Shown one piece after another: positions 11,270-23,231 of a stretch of 64,000 nt of DNA. The stretch covers positions 19,401,079-19,465,078 of the forward strand of contig OZ038385.1 in the NCBI GenBank assembly GCA_964036045.1, given 5' to 3'. Origin of the DNA: Eutreptiella sp. 'Long Island Sound 2002'. Lineage: Eukaryota; Euglenozoa; Euglenophyceae; Eutreptiales; Eutreptiaceae. The notes beneath the pieces are model-generated. The model searched no databases and was not told the DNA's origin. It was given only the letters and a program-made list of their open reading frames with translations. The position numbers and the translations under genes were made by a program. How positions within the stretch are numbered: the first letter of the stretch is position 1; each line of letters begins with the position of its first letter.

Positions 11270-11345
11270 GACAGAAGAGCCCCCCCCCCCCCCTGGGGGG
11301 GGGGCGGTTGGAAAAAGGGGCTCATACGCCCCCCTCCCCCCTCGC
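11270..11345. repeat. Near-perfect C-run/G-run inverted repeat
   Basis: About 15 cytosines are followed, after a single T, by about 11 guanines (11280-11307). GGGGCTCATACGCCCCCC and AGAGCCCC flank the pair. This gives a GC-only hairpin or an alternative G-quadruplex/i-motif site. Confidence 0.85.
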
Positions 11346-11571
11346 GGTGCAATTTCCCCCCCTCCCAGAGCTTATGACCAGTGACATGGACTGGTATTGA
11401 AGGCTGAGCACCACGTTGCACTGAGAATGGACGTGTGATGCCATGGTGCTGTTTGATACACAACCCAACGAAATCCGACGATATTTGTTTGTGAAAGGGA
11501 GGAACAGACAATGACTGAAAAAGGATTCAGCTGCAAGCAATTGAAGAAAAGCAGTATTTTTCGCATTGCAG

Positions 11572-14500
11572 ACACCACAGATGGCACAATTTTCTCCACC
11601 GCAACAGTTGCAAGTCCCAGCCCCAATTTAAGCCCAAGTCCAAGCACAAGCCCCCGTGCCAGCCCCAACCCAAGTCTCAGCCCCAGTACAAGCCTAAGCC
11701 CCAGCACAAGCCCAAGTCTCAGCCCCAGCATAAGTCCCAGCATAATCCCAAGTGCAGACCCCAGTGCAAGCCCCAACCTAAGCCCAAGCCCCAGCCCAAG
11801 CCCCAGCCCACGCCCCAGCAAAAGCCCCAGTGCAAGCCCCAGCACAAGCCCCAGTGTAAGCCCCAGTGCAAGCCCCAGTCCGAGTCTCAGCCCCAGTTCA
11901 AGCCCAGTCCTCAGCCCAAGCCCCAGCCCAAGCCCCAGCCCCACACCAAGCCCCATCCCCAGCACAAGCCCAAGTCTCAGCCCCAGCATAAGTCCCAGCA
12001 TAATCCCAAGTGCAGACCCCAGTGCAAGCCCCAACCCAAGCCCCAGCCCACGCCCCAGCACAAGCCCCAGTGCAAGCCCCAGCATAAGCCCCAGTCCGAG
12101 TCTCAGCCCCAGTTCAAGCCCAGTCCTCAGCCCAAGCCCCAGCCCCACACCAAGCCCCATCCCCAGCACAAGCCCCAGTGCAAGCCTCAGTGCAAGCCCC
12201 AGCCCCATTCCAAGCCCAAGCCCAAGCACAACCCCCAGCCCAAGCCCAAGTGCAAGCCCCAGCCCCATGCTCAGCCCAAGCCTAAGCACAACCCCCAGCA
12301 TAAGCCCCAGCCCAAGCCCCAGCCCCACACCAAGCCCAATCCCCAGTGCAAGCCCCAGTGCAAGCCCCAATCCAAGTCTCAGCCCCAGTTCAAGCCCAGT
12401 CCTCAGCCCAAGCCCCAGCCCAAGCCCCAGCCCCACACCAAGCCCCATCCCCAGCACAAGCCTCAGTGCAAGCCCCAGCCCCATTCCAAGCACAAGCCCC
12501 AGCACAAGCCCCAGGACAAGCCCCAGCGCAAGCCCCAGTGCAAGCCCTCACTCAAGTTCCAGCCCAACACCAAGCCCCATCCCCAGCACAAGTCTCAGCC
12601 CAAGCCCCAGCCCCACACCAAGCCCCATCCCCAGTGCAAGCCCCAGTTCAAGCCCAGTCCTCAGCCCAAGCCCCAGCCCAAGCCCCAGCCCCACACCAAG
12701 CCCCATCCCCAGCACAAGCCTCAGTGCAAGCCCCAGCCCCATTCCAAGCACAAGCCCCAGCACAAGCCCCAGGACAAGCCCCAGCGCAAGCCCCAGTGCA
12801 AGCCCTCACTCAAGTTCCAGCCCAACACCAAGCCCCATCCCCAGCACAAGTCTCAGCCCAAGCCCCAGCCCCACACCAAGCCCCATCCCCAGTGCAAGCC
12901 CCAGTTCAAGCCCAGTCCTCAGCCCAAGCCCCAGCCCAAGCCCCAGCCCCACACCAAGCCCCATCCCCAGCACAAGCCTCAGTGCAAGCCCCAGCCCCAT
13001 TCCAAGCACAAGCCCCAGCACAAGCCCCAGGACAAGCCCCAGCGCAAGCCCCAGTGCAAGCCCTCACTCAAGTTCCAGCCCAACACCAAGCCCCATCCCC
13101 AGCACAAGTCTCAGCCCAAGCCCCAGCCCCACACCAAGCCCCATCCCCAGTGCAAGCCCCAGTGCAAGCCTCAGTGCAAGCCCCAGCCCCATTCCAAGCC
13201 CAAGCCCCAGCCCGAGCGCCAGCATTAGCCCCAGCACAAGCCCCAGTGCAAGCCTCAGTGCAAGCCCCAGCCCCGTGCCAAGTCCAAGCCCCAGCATAAG
13301 CCCCAGTCCCATACTCAGCCCAAGCCCGAGCCCAAGCCCCAATGCAAGCCCCAGTCCAAGTCTCAGCCCTAGTACAAGCACAAGCCCCAGCACTAGCCCC
13401 ATCACAAGCCCCAGCGCAAGCCCCAGTGCAAGCCCTAGCTCAAGCCCCAGTGCCAGCCCCAGTACCAGCCTAAGCACAAGCCCCAGCCCCATTCCAAGCA
13501 CAAGCCCCAGCACAAGCCCCAGGACAAGCCCCAGCGCAAGCCCCAGTGCAAGCCCTCACTCAAGTTCCAGCCCAACACCAAGCCCCATCCCCAGCACAAG
13601 TCTCAGCCCAAGCCCCAGCCCCACACCAAGCCCCATCCCCAGTGCAAGCCCCAGTGCAAGCCTCAGTGCAAGCCCCAGCCCCATTCCAAGCCCAAGCCCC
13701 AGCCCGAGCGCCAGCATTAGCCCCAGCACAAGCCCCAGTGCAAGCCTCAGTGCAAGCCCCAGCCCCGTGCCAAGTCCAAGCCCCAGCACAAGCCCCAGCA
13801 TAAGCCCCAGTCCCATACTCAGCCCAAGCCCGAGCCCAAGCCCCAATGCAAGCCCCAGTCCAAGTCTCAGCCCTAGTACAAGCACAAGCCCCAGCGCTAG
13901 CCCCATCACAAGCCCCAGCGCAAGCCCCAGTGCAAGCCCTAGCTCAAGCCCCAGCGCTAGCCCCATCACAAGCCCCAGCGCAAGCCCCAGTGCAAGCCCT
14001 AGCTCAAGCCCCAGTGCCAGCCCCAGTACCAGCCTAAGCACAAGCCCCAGCCCAAGCCTCAGCCCCAGCCCAAGCCCCAGCCCACGCTCCAGCCCAAGCC
14101 CCAACCCAAGCCCCAGCCCACACCCCAGCCCGAGCCCGCTCACGTCCACACTCACTGCGACCTCCAGCAGTACCCAGTCCCAGACCGGGTCCCGGACGGT
14201 GACACCTTCTGCAACCGCGACCCTCACATGCACCCAATCACACACAGCTACCGCATCCGCCACCAGCACCCCCACGCACACTGCCACTGTTTCCCACACC
14301 TGCACCCGTACTTCCACTCTCACCCTCACTTGCACTCTCACTTCCACCCCCTCGGCAAGTGCCATTTCCAGTCAGACCACATCACCCACTGCCACCGTGT
14401 CCCACACTCGCAGTTGGAGCATGACGCCCAGCCCGACCCTGTCGCCCATCATTACCGCCTCCCACACCCGGACGTGCACCCCATCGCACACCGCCACCGC

Positions 14501-15192
14501 CTCCCACACCCGGACAAGGACTTTCAGCCCAACCCTCACGGGCACCGCCACCTCCACCCCTTCAACAACCGCGGCGCCCAGTGGCAGTGCCACGCGCAGC
14601 CAGACCCTGACCGCCACGCGCACCCCCCTCCCCTCCCGGACGCCCACCGGCACGCGTACCTTCGTGGAGGTCACGTACACCCCGGCGGAGGTGCTCGTGG
14701 CCGCCGCCGCAGTGCTCCAGCTCCACGGGGACATCACCAACGACCACGTGGTGGCGCTCTCGGAGAGCGGCCCAGACTGTGCGGCGGTGGGGCTCGCCTT
14801 GCCCTGGGTGGGGCCGTTGGCCGTGCAGGTGCAAGTGCCTGTTGTGACCCCGGCAGTGTACCTCTGCTACCGGGACCAAGGCAGCGGGCAGTACACCACA
14901 GTGAACCAGCCGCTGCGTGTGTATGGGCTGTCCTCTATGCAGCCTCTTGTGGTAGCGTACCAGCAGTCCCACGTCCTGACCTTCGCTGGCACTCTGCCCC
15001 AGCGGCTGCAGGGCAATGTGGTAGTGACCACGCAGCCGTGCGAAGGGGAGGAGCTGTCTGCTGTGGAGCAGACCCCCCAAGGCCTCATTCAGAGTACAGT
15101 CGCAGCGCTCGCCCCAGGGCAGTACGCCGTGTGCTACCGTGCAGCCCCAGAAAGCCCAGCGCAGCAGCTGCAGGACACCTTGACAGTGTCAG
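11572..15192 (+). CDS. Gene A exon 2: Ser-Pro stalk, Thr-rich linker and two two-cysteine domains
   Basis: The acceptor CGCATTGCAG supplies the two bases needed after exon 1. About 845 codons of Ser-Pro with Ala, Thr, Ile or Leu in between follow (to about 14140). A Thr/Ser/His-rich linker comes next (SHT and TATAS words, to 14660), then two globular domains. Domain 1 has VLQLHGD, Cys at 14778 and LCYR at 14862. Domain 2 has VLTFAG, Cys at 15039, QSTV, then PGQYAVCYR ending 15140. Clustered (SP)n is an established substrate for Pro-hydroxylation and arabinosylation in green algae, so an extended glycosylated rod is likely. A GTCACG donor at 15193 leaves phase 1 and fits exon 3. The donor is weak; the open frame itself continues to 15299. 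Confidence 0.75.
11600..14150 (+). repeat. Ser-Pro-coding satellite with higher-order repeats
   Basis: The base unit is 6 bases (AGCCCC and variants) in groups of 12-18. Larger units are stacked on it. A 258-bp block repeats at about 12477, 12735 and 12993. A roughly 498-bp offset then links 13206 with 13703 and 12993 with 13491. Copies are nearly identical, so recent unequal exchange or slippage is likely. The reading frame is preserved throughout because all offsets are multiples of three. Confidence 0.9.
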
Positions 15193-16833
15193 GTCACGAG
15201 TTTGTGGGGTCGGGTTCTGGTGCGCATGTGGTGGGACAGGAAATGGAGGAATGGAGTGGAGGGGGGGAGGGGGGCAACTCACATGATCACGGTAGATGAA
15301 GGACTGGGCAGGCGTCAAGTCACCCCACAGTAGGTGGTCTGTGCGACAGGGGCGGGGGGGGGGGGCTACATGAAGCATTTTGCCGTCTGGATCCTTAAGG
15401 ATGGATAAACAGAAACGATGGGCCAAAACAGCGGCTTGCGAAGCTTCATTTGCGTTGTGCGTCCCCGATGTCAGTACCTACACGTCACAGCCTTGCGTGG
15501 CCACGTGCTGGCGGCAGCAGAGTTGTACGGTAGGGTGCTCGTAGCGGAGATGGAAGGGCGCAGGTGTTGCAACGGCGCCAGGGAGCGTTTGCGGACAGGG
15601 TGAAGGAGGGGAACGAAGGAGGGGCCAAATCAACAATGAGGGGACCGCTGGATGCGGTGCAGGAACGTGGCAGAAATCAAACTGCGGTGTGCCCCAGGCA
15701 GCCATGAGTTTCAAGGGTTTTGAGCAGTGAGTTTGGAATAATGGGCTGTGCAACCATCGCCACAGTTCATTACATGAGCGCCTGCCATGCGTAGCAAGCA
15801 CCCATCCTGCATCAGGGTAGCACAGGTCAGCAATGAAACAAGTTCTGCAGCCACAACTTTGGGGTGGGTGTTTCACAGTTCGGCTGCGTATTGGTCAGGG
15901 CCCCATCAAGGCTGCGTCGACAAGCTGCAGAGACAATACAGTACAGTACAGTAGTATTATATTTCCGAGAAATGATGATGCGTGGAAATTGACATTGATT
16001 TGTTGCTATGTTTGCCTCGTGCTATGGAGCTCGTGGGGACTCCAAATGCAGTGTTGCACGTTTCTCACCTGTGAGCATATGTTGAGTAGCCACGTTCCTC
16101 CTCTCCGCGTCGAGAGCCCGACGGTAGCAGCTGTATAGCCATGTTACGCCTCTCTGCTCCATAAACCCTGGTGGGGCTCTTGTCATGCATGGGGAAAATG
16201 GGGTTGCTTCCCGGTGACACAGACAAACAGTGCACGCGGTGCAGGTGCCGCCCCTATCGTGTTTCACGGCCTCTGCTGAGGAGATTGGTGTCCGTCAGGG
16301 ATGCTGCGTACTGAGGCAGAGACGTCGTGTCACGCACTGGATTGCTCAAATGTATGGTGAAGCCTGTGGACCTGGTGGCAGCAAATATCTCCCAAGTCAT
16401 CTTCTGTGGGTCTTTATATGGGCAGCGCCCTTTGAAGAAATGTGGACAAGGCAGGACAGTTCCCTCACACTCCCGGAACATTATTAAACGGTGAGCGATT
16501 GTGTCCATTCTGGCACACGCATTGTTCTCCCCTGGAGCGTTGCTGTTTGCAGGGTAGCGGTGATGAGTACGATGCCCTATGCCGAAGAAGGGGTCTCCTC
16601 TCCCGGAAGGAGTAGTCTGCATGCTTCGACAAACACCACGGAGGCTGTCTGTCTGGCACATCTTACCAGACCCGCGCACCAGACCCCATACAAGCAGGAC
16701 ATGCATTTGCGCGAAGTGTACAAGTGCAAGGCGTAAATGCACATTTAAGAGCTCAGCTCCCGGGGCCGATTTCTATTCGGTCCTGAACCTGAAAAATCCT
16801 CAGAAACAGGTCAGGTGCCCCCCCCCCCCCAAT
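15193..16833. other. Gene A intron 2, first part; no exon recognised
   Basis: The region contains a poly-G run (15350-15364), a short (ACAGT)n patch near 15938-15952 and a poly-C run (16819-16830). A minus-strand ORF at 16254-16742 contains PCPHFFKGRCPY, which resembles half of a CCCH zinc finger but lacks the remaining ligands. Confidence 0.4.
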
Positions 16834-16975
16834 GGCTGTCCTTTAGGAACTAAGGACAGCCTGCGGTCTTGGATAGCAGGATTGCGGTCAACCGACTGCG
16901 GTTGGTGCTCAACCGACGGCGGTTAGAGCTCAACCAACGGCGGTTGATGGTCAACCGACGCCGGTTGGCCGACAG
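16834..16975. repeat. GGCTGTCCTT hairpin plus CAACCG..CGGTTG palindromic minisatellite
   Basis: At 16834-16861 GGCTGTCCTT and AAGGACAGCC form a 10-base-pair stem with a short loop. Directly after come four units of about 26 bases, each a small palindrome such as CAACCGACTGCGGTTG. The same pairing of hairpin and CAACCG units recurs at 60629-60775. Confidence 0.8.
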
Positions 16976-17141
16976 CAGATACGTGATCAGCCGGTGCACT
17001 GCTGAGGTCCAGGTGTACCGGAGTCTGGCAGTTTTTGTTGGCGCTATGGGCCTGGCGGGGCATCGGCATGTGCACGAGCGTTGCCCCATTGTGTTGCAGT
17101 GGTGCCGTGCCTGTCCGCTGTGATGTTTGCTGTCACCACAG

Positions 17142-17516
17142 GTCCGACCAGCTACGCATTGACGGGGGCCAGGCTGTCCATCATTGGTGTGCAGCTGTCC
17201 CCTCACGACACGTACCACCTCGGCCCTGGGAACTCGTCGGTCTGTGAGCCCACAGGCAACGGCGTCCCGGTGCTGCCCACGGGCGCAGCCTCCACCGATT
17301 CGGTCACTATTGCACTGCCCCCTGGGACACATTCCTTCTGCTACAACCACCGCACAACGGCTTCTGCCGCCGGCTTTTGGCGCCTGCTGGCCCGTGTGTT
17401 GGACGTGGCAGGGGCCGCACAGTGGGTCCCCGCCACACAGCCCAAACCGATGCAGCCGTTTCTGGCCGTGTTCCAGGGCCATGGGCTGTCCGTGGGGAAC
17501 ATGTACAACGTCATCC
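17142..17516 (+). CDS. Gene A exon 3: third two-cysteine domain and start of the fourth
   Basis: The acceptor TGTCACCACAG gives phase 1 and continues exon 2 as G|GT. The domain reads ARLSIIGVQLSPHD, with Cys at 17243, SVTIALPPGTHSFCYNH and the second Cys at 17339. This aligns with domains 1 and 2. After WVPATQPKPMQ the text FLAVFQGHGLSVGNMYNVIR matches the first strand of the next domain copy, so this exon holds one and a half domains. Third positions are mostly G or C. The 3' end is the least certain point: GTGTAG at 17517 fits the phase of exon 4 but is a poor donor. Confidence 0.6.
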
Positions 17517-20026
17517 GTGTAGGGGCAGGCTCGCAGGGAGGGGCTTCCCCAACCCCAAACGCTGGGACGGCCTCACCGGGGGTCCCATCCCCTACCTCAT
17601 CCCCAGTTCCAGGTCTCTCCTGCCTTTCCCTCTCCCTCTCTCCGTCCCTCTCCCTCTCCCTCTTGCTCTCCCTCTTTCCGTCCCTCTCCCTCTCCCTCTC
17701 CCTCTCCACTGTGGAACGTGCGCCGGGCCATTTCCCCAGTCCCCCATTCGGGAGCAGTGCCTCCCTGCAGGGGCAGCCCGAGCTGCTGTACGACTTTGCG
17801 CTCAATCTCCCACGCGTGCAGCAAGTCGCCCGGGACCAGGGGTCCCGCCCGACGAAGCTGCGGCGGCTAGCCAAGTGGCAGGTGCCGCCAAGAAAAAGGC
17901 GTGCACCCCACAGGAGGTGGATCCCCAAGTGTTCACCTGTTCACCACCTGTTCACTTTGGGTGGGGTGGCAAGCGGTTGATGCCTCCCCTTCAGGCGAAG
18001 AGGACGCCGGCCTCCTCCGGGACAAATTTGGAACAGGATTCTCGTCCTTCACAAAAGCCTAGTTGAACCACTCCGCGAGGTTCACCACCGTGGGAATCAT
18101 GCCCGCCAACTATGACAAGGGGATGAAGCTCACCGCCACCACGTTGCCTGGGGATGGAAGATATCCTGGGTGAGTTTGAGAAGGAGCCCTACACTCCATG
18201 GACTCCTGGGCCCGAAAGGGAATCAGCATCCCACAAGACCCACCGTGGCAAGCGCGGGTCCAGAGCCCAAAAGTGAGAGGCGGACACGGACACGGACATG
18301 GTGCCGCAGCACGCCATGCCGCATGGAGCGTTCGCCACCCTCGTGTTGCAGCCCTAACTTTCGACACGAGCCCTCTCCAACCCGCCGCCGCAGCGCCTAC
18401 CAAGAGGACAGACCCGACCGCCATGACCGACATGACCGCCACCCACTCCTGCCGCGGCTCCCCTTCGTGTACCCGGGGGACCGCCGCGACCCCAAGGTGG
18501 CCCTATCACGGGCGCTAACCCCCCCGCCCCCCACCCACAAGAGCACTGGTGGCTATAGCGAGGACGTTCCAGCCGATGTGGCAAGCCTCGCCCACTAGCT
18601 ACTAGACGGGGTCCCCTGCCCATCCGAGTTGCATCTTGGGCCGCTCAACCCCGCCACAGCCCAGTGTGAGTGGGGCCTTGTCCCAGAGAAGCCCCCACGG
18701 ACAACCTAGTTTGTAGAGCTCCCATACGCCCTCTAGCTGTGCCTCCACCTCCTAGCAGGCGTACACTATTGTCGCACCGGTGTTTGGCGCGGACACGTGG
18801 CCCCTTAGCGTGCTCTCCCTCACCGGGGTGGTGCATCGCGTGCAAATTTGTGGCACACACCAGCTACAGCTTCGCCGGAAGCCATGGCCCTGGTCTCCGT
18901 CATCCTCCCTAAACACCACCACGTCGTCCTACCAGCGTCCCTTCATAACTTGGTCTCCATCCCTGCAACGGGCCTAACCTGCACCACTGGTTGTGGCCGC
19001 CACATATGCCCCCAACCACCTTCGTAAGTGGGTCCGCGGGCTACCACGCCCCCTCCCTGGCCCCGTGTCTGCCAGGCTGCACTAGCACATCGATGCCCTA
19101 GCAACCGCAAGCACGAAAGCCTCGCCGTCGCCCGAGGACCAAGGATGGATATGATTTTGGCGCCACTTGGGGGGTCCGGGTCCGGGGGCGGGGAAGGTGT
19201 CATTTTTTGTGATCGGGCACTGAAAAACTAAAGGTCCATAGTGGGAAAGTGCAAATACCAAAAATATTGTGACCAAACAAGGTGTCTCCGGTAGAATGTC
19301 TCCTGTGCCTGCGTGTACTGCAAATTTGCTGTGATTGTGTCTACTTGCATCGCAAATTTATTGTAACACTTGGTATTTGTACAATCATGTACATGGGGGG
19401 GAATGATGCACCAACACACATGACAGGGACAGAGCCCTGTGGATGCAACATTGCCAATGTCAATCAATGTTATTCAATGTCATTCACTGTCATCACCCAT
19501 AGTGCCAATATTGTCTTGCTCGGGTTGAGGGCCACTACTTGACCTGTCAGTATCACCGTCACTATCGCTGCCAATGCCGCTAGATGAAATTGTACTAATA
19601 GATGCAAAGGAGGACAAGGAGCTTGCTCCATCTGACATGTCAGCCAAATTATTGATATGATCAACTGACACGGACAGTGTGTTTTTGTCCTTCCTCAACC
19701 CCCTCTATTCTTACGTGCATGCAACATGAGTCTTGCAGGTTGGATCCCATGTGCAAGGACTTTTCTTGCGGCCCATTGTGGCAAAAAAGAACAAAAGGGC
19801 CTGCAATAGCATAATATAGCATGACTGACACCCCTCTGGAAGGGCACTCTCCACCCACTTCACTGTTGCGGGCACCTCCCACTGCCATGCCAACAACACC
19901 TACCTCCCCGCCAATGGAGATCTTGAAATGGTTCAGGAGATGCTGGACTGGGTAAACCCCCGACTCCTCCTCACACTGGCCAGGGCAGTGGTTTTCATAG
20001 GAGACCCCAATGCTAATTGCGAATGA
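17517..20026. other. Gene A intron 3, first part, with CT-rich tract and decayed fragments
   Basis: A (CCCTCT)n tract occupies 17620-17708. Decayed coding-like text lies at 17760-18600. From 18900 to 20026 I see no supported gene. Words such as TCAATGTTATTCAATGTCAT around 19465 are short local repeats. Confidence 0.4.
17760..18600 (+). pseudogene. Decayed coding-like fragments, possibly a retrotransposon first ORF
   Basis: Protein-like text appears in changing frames: LLYDFALNLPRVQQVARDQG near 17790, and further on GLLRDKFGTGFSSFTKA followed by a stop. Stops and frame changes every 30-60 codons indicate decay. A LINE endonuclease remnant follows 1.4 kb later, so a dead LINE first ORF is possible. 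No motif proves this. Confidence 0.25.
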
Positions 20027-20605
20027 GTGCAACAATTTCCCCTGTCAACCGCATGCCTCCAAGACCTCTTGTGGCCATTCCTTCAACAACTTGGCCTACA
20101 CCGCTTGAACCCCCTTTCGGAGGCCCCCACGTGGGTGAGCCCGCAGGGGTTCACCGGTGCCGTGGACCACATCTTCTTGTGCTCTGTGTCCACAATCAAC
20201 CACACCACTAGAGGCCTGACCTCTTGCTGTTTCCCATTTGACCATGCCCCGGTCCTTCATGACTTGCCCCCAATTGCGCATCCACTTTGCCCCGCCAAAA
20301 AGGGGAGGTTCACCATCCCCGCTATGCCTCACAGTTCCCAAATCTGCGATGTTAACGATACATTCCGAACTAGCATGCATACCTCTCTCTTGGCTGCAGT
20401 TGACGCCTCATCCTGGTTTGCGGCCATAGCCTCTCGCCTGACTGAGGCGGCCATTGTGACGTATCGCCCGCCGATACAACCTAGGCTTCACGCTGTTGGT
20501 GCCGCAGGTCCCACCACACATCATGGAGGATGTGAAGCGGCTCCAGCGAAGAGCTGTGCGGGAAGAGGCCAAATTGATGGGGTGGCAGAATCCCATGCCG
20601 GATGA
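20027..20605 (+). pseudogene. LINE-type (APE-like) endonuclease C-terminal fragment
   Basis: The frame shows the usual end of a retrotransposon exonuclease-endonuclease-phosphatase domain: PTWVSPQGFTGAVDHIFLC (T-W, G, then D-H-I substrate and structural positions), about 25 residues later FPFDHAPVLHDL (the S/F-D-H-A-P-V signature with catalytic Asp-His), then the linker RFTIPAMPHSSQ. No complete N-terminal half with the catalytic Asn and Glu is visible upstream in the same frame. It is a fragment within gene A intron 3. Confidence 0.5.
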
Positions 20606-21875
20606 TGTGGGGCTGGTAGTGGTCCTTGAGGTTTCCAAAAGGTGACTACGTTGGGAAGGGGGCGCTTGTTAGTGATTGGGCCTTGGGTGGGTGGGGGGGG
20701 GCTTTTTGGGCAAGTTCATGAAATCGGCTGAATGCCGAGCTGGGATGGAGGCACCCTCCAGGATCCTATTGATGAGGTTCACAACAATGGCGAGGTGGAA
20801 ATCCAGCACAAGAACTGCAGTAGGAAACGAGTTGCAGCTGCCGCAGCATGGTGGCTGCAGCAGCCAGGCTGCTGGTGTAGCACCCCCATATGCCCTAGAT
20901 TGGTAACGGGGCGGAGGTTGGCAGCTGCAAGCTGCCGCATGAAAGGAGTTATAGAACACCGTACACAGTACACACACCTGCAGTACACACACCTGCCGTG
21001 CAGCCCCAACGCACAGGCACACCGGAGCCGGGCCCTGTGGCTATGGTTGGGGAAGCTTCTTGAGAGCCACAGTAAAAGTCGCAGCAAGGCAAGCAAAAGG
21101 GAACAAATGGTGTTCTGTGTTGAGCCACAGTGATGGGTTGTGTTTGCCCGGGAGGACTACAACCCCGCATGTCAAGTTTGTCGTTGCTGCATTTTGTGTT
21201 CCTCACATCGCCTCCCGCACCGTGTGACACTTTCCCGGGGATGCGTGCTAGCACATCCCGGCGGCACGCAAACCACCAAGGAGACCCACCCGCCACATAG
21301 ACCAGCCTACAGCTTAGGCCGCAAAATACCCCACCCCTCGCGCGCGGGGGGGGGGGGTGGAGCAAGGGGTCAAGGGCCAAGAAAAGTTTGTGGACCAACA
21401 TCTGCCTCCATCCACCTGCATTTCCAGCCCCATTGGGGTGACGAGCAATGCTCTTGAGCGATCCTTGCGAATCTTGCCAACTGCCCGAGGTAAGTCTCCT
21501 CTAGGGCAGTGGATCCGCATCACTCCCTGATGCAGGCCCCAATGCTTCTTCCGCGCAGAATCCTGAGCGCCTCAGTACTTCTCACACACCCGTAGATGGG
21601 CGGAGGTTCCTGACGAGAACGCATCGAGAGCGGGGTCCAAAGCCCCAAGCTCACGGATCCCCCGTCGCGCCACGTCCGGCACGACACCATACTCCTGGGT
21701 CACCGGCCCTGCTGGCTCAGTCTCAAGGGAGGCTATTTGTAGCTGGCGGTGCTTTGGTTGAATCCACTGCGTGCGTGGGCTGCCGACCCGGCAGTGGTGG
21801 TAGAAGCAGATGAGGGGGGGGGGGCTCAGGGCCCTGCCAAGCAGTTGACTGAGGCGCGTTCACAGAGCATGCTGA

Positions 21876-22155
21876 GAGCGAGAGCGGAAGAGAGGGAGGA
21901 GGATGGAGAGCAAGAGCGAGAGATAGAGGGAAGGGGAGAGAAGGAAGCAGAGGGAGAGAGAGGGAGAGGGAGAGTGAAAGGGTGATTTCACGCCTGTGGC
22001 AGTCCCGGGGAGCACTGCCAGCCCTCTGGCCTGCTGACTGCACTGTGAGACAACGAGAACCACCCCTCTTCCTCTCCTTCCCCCTCTCCCTCTCCTTCCC
22101 CCTCTCCCCCTCTCCCCCTCCCCCTCCCCCTCCCCCTCCCCCCCCTCTCTCTCAT
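21876..22155. repeat. Purine-rich tract facing a pyrimidine-rich tract
   Basis: About 21876-21980 is GAGAGGGA-type purine text and 22062-22155 is CTCCCTCTCC-type pyrimidine text on the same strand. The two halves could pair as an imperfect hairpin or form triplex DNA. Confidence 0.75.
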
Positions 22156-22929
22156 TGTGTTGTCTGTCTCAGGTCAGAGTGACCCCGGGGGTCGGTGGTC
22201 ATTTATGTACCTGGCAAACCCCGGCCAACCCGCCCCCCAACGCCCCCGCCCCCCGCCCCCCGCCCACAGTAAGGTTTTCCTCTGGGGAAATATGAAATTT
22301 ACTCAAGGCGGTCAGGTTGCAAGTAGCCAATGGCCTGTACATGGTGGGAGGAACAACCGAGGCCGAGATTGCGCTCCAGTTCGTGAACCATCGTGAGTTG
22401 AGCCGCCCTGAGCGAGATCTCCTTGCCTTGCCCCCTGACCTTGGCAAGGAGATCTCGCTCAGGGGAAACTTCTACGAGGCCTAGATGGACTGGGACATGA
22501 TCGTCGGTCCTGTGGTTGTGGGCTTTTCGTCAAAGTACAGCGACCCAGAGCAACACTGCAAAACCCAGCTCCACTTGCACGGTGCAAACAACCGTGGTTT
22601 GGCCAGAAACCATGGCGACAGCCAACGTGCAAGATGCGGTGGGTGATCCATCAATGCCTGCGGTGGCGTCCCGGTGGTGCGGTTGGACGAGGGCTTTGTT
22701 CTCTGCCCATCTGAGGTTGATGCCTGCCAAGGGGTGCCGGTGCATGCAAAGTACTGCCGTTTCACTTGCTGTTGCACTCTGACATTTTACCTCTGTAAGC
22801 CAAGTGCTTCCTATGTGACAGGAAGGAGACATGGTGAATGCAAGCGTTGCTCACCTCTTTGCCGGGCAGTCAGCCACCCAGAGTTCGCAGTATTCCTCCT
22901 GACTCTGGCTCAGACAGGGGTGTCCTCAC

Positions 22930-23090
22930 TGCTCCATTCCCCACTCGCTCATTCACTCACGCACTCACTCACTCACTCACGCACTGACTCACTGACTGAC
23001 TCACTCACTCACTCATCCATCCACAGACTCACTCAATCATTCACTTCCTCGCTTGCTCGCTCGCTCCGGCACTCACTCACTCATTTCTCT
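22930..23090 (+). repeat. (CACT)n tetranucleotide repeat
   Basis: An imperfect run of CACTCACTCACT with GACT and CGCT variants extends to about 23090. A (CCCT)n tract follows at 23180-23208, just before the exon 4 acceptor. Confidence 0.9.
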
Positions 23091-23231
23091 TCCTGTCTTT
23101 CCCTCTCCCTTCCGAGGCATGTGGCATCCCATCTGTTATGAAGGCCTCAAACAGGGATTCTGGGCAGGCGGCCTACCTGTCCCTCCCTCCCTCCCTCCCT
23201 CCCTCCATCTCTTCCTCTGCTCTCACACCAG

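Larger units (their letters stand above)
10292..11571. other. Gene A intron 1, filled with poly-C/G repeats
   Basis: A GTATGC donor and a CGCATTGCAG acceptor bound this proposed 1.28-kb intron. The exon phases on both sides match: one base is left by exon 1 and two are supplied by exon 2. It contains several copies of the C-run/G-run hairpin repeat and a tRNA-like repeat. An alternative is that 8530-10386 and the downstream stalk are separate genes. Confidence 0.5.
20606..23231. other. Gene A intron 3, last part; no exon proven
   Basis: It contains G-runs at 20693 and 21344, purine- and pyrimidine-rich tracts, (CACT)n and (CCCT)n repeats. TGTCTGTCTCAG at 22162-22173 looks like a 3' splice site. 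A Ser/Thr-rich frame follows near 22516-22680 and could hold a missed linker exon. I cannot support it further. Confidence 0.35.

Noticed and set aside
12346-13299. Long plus-strand Gln-Ala-Pro ORF overlapping the Ser-Pro stalk
   Set aside because: It is the same 6-bp repeat read in another frame. Only the Ser-Pro frame continues into globular, G/C-third-position coding sequence.
11372-14365. Minus-strand Gly-Leu-rich ORFs
   Set aside because: Antisense of the Ser-Pro repeat, with no start, motif or composition of their own.
16254-16742. CCCH zinc-finger gene on the minus strand
   Set aside because: PCPHFFKGRCPY looks like the first half of a CCCH finger, but the third Cys and the His are absent and composition is not coding-like.
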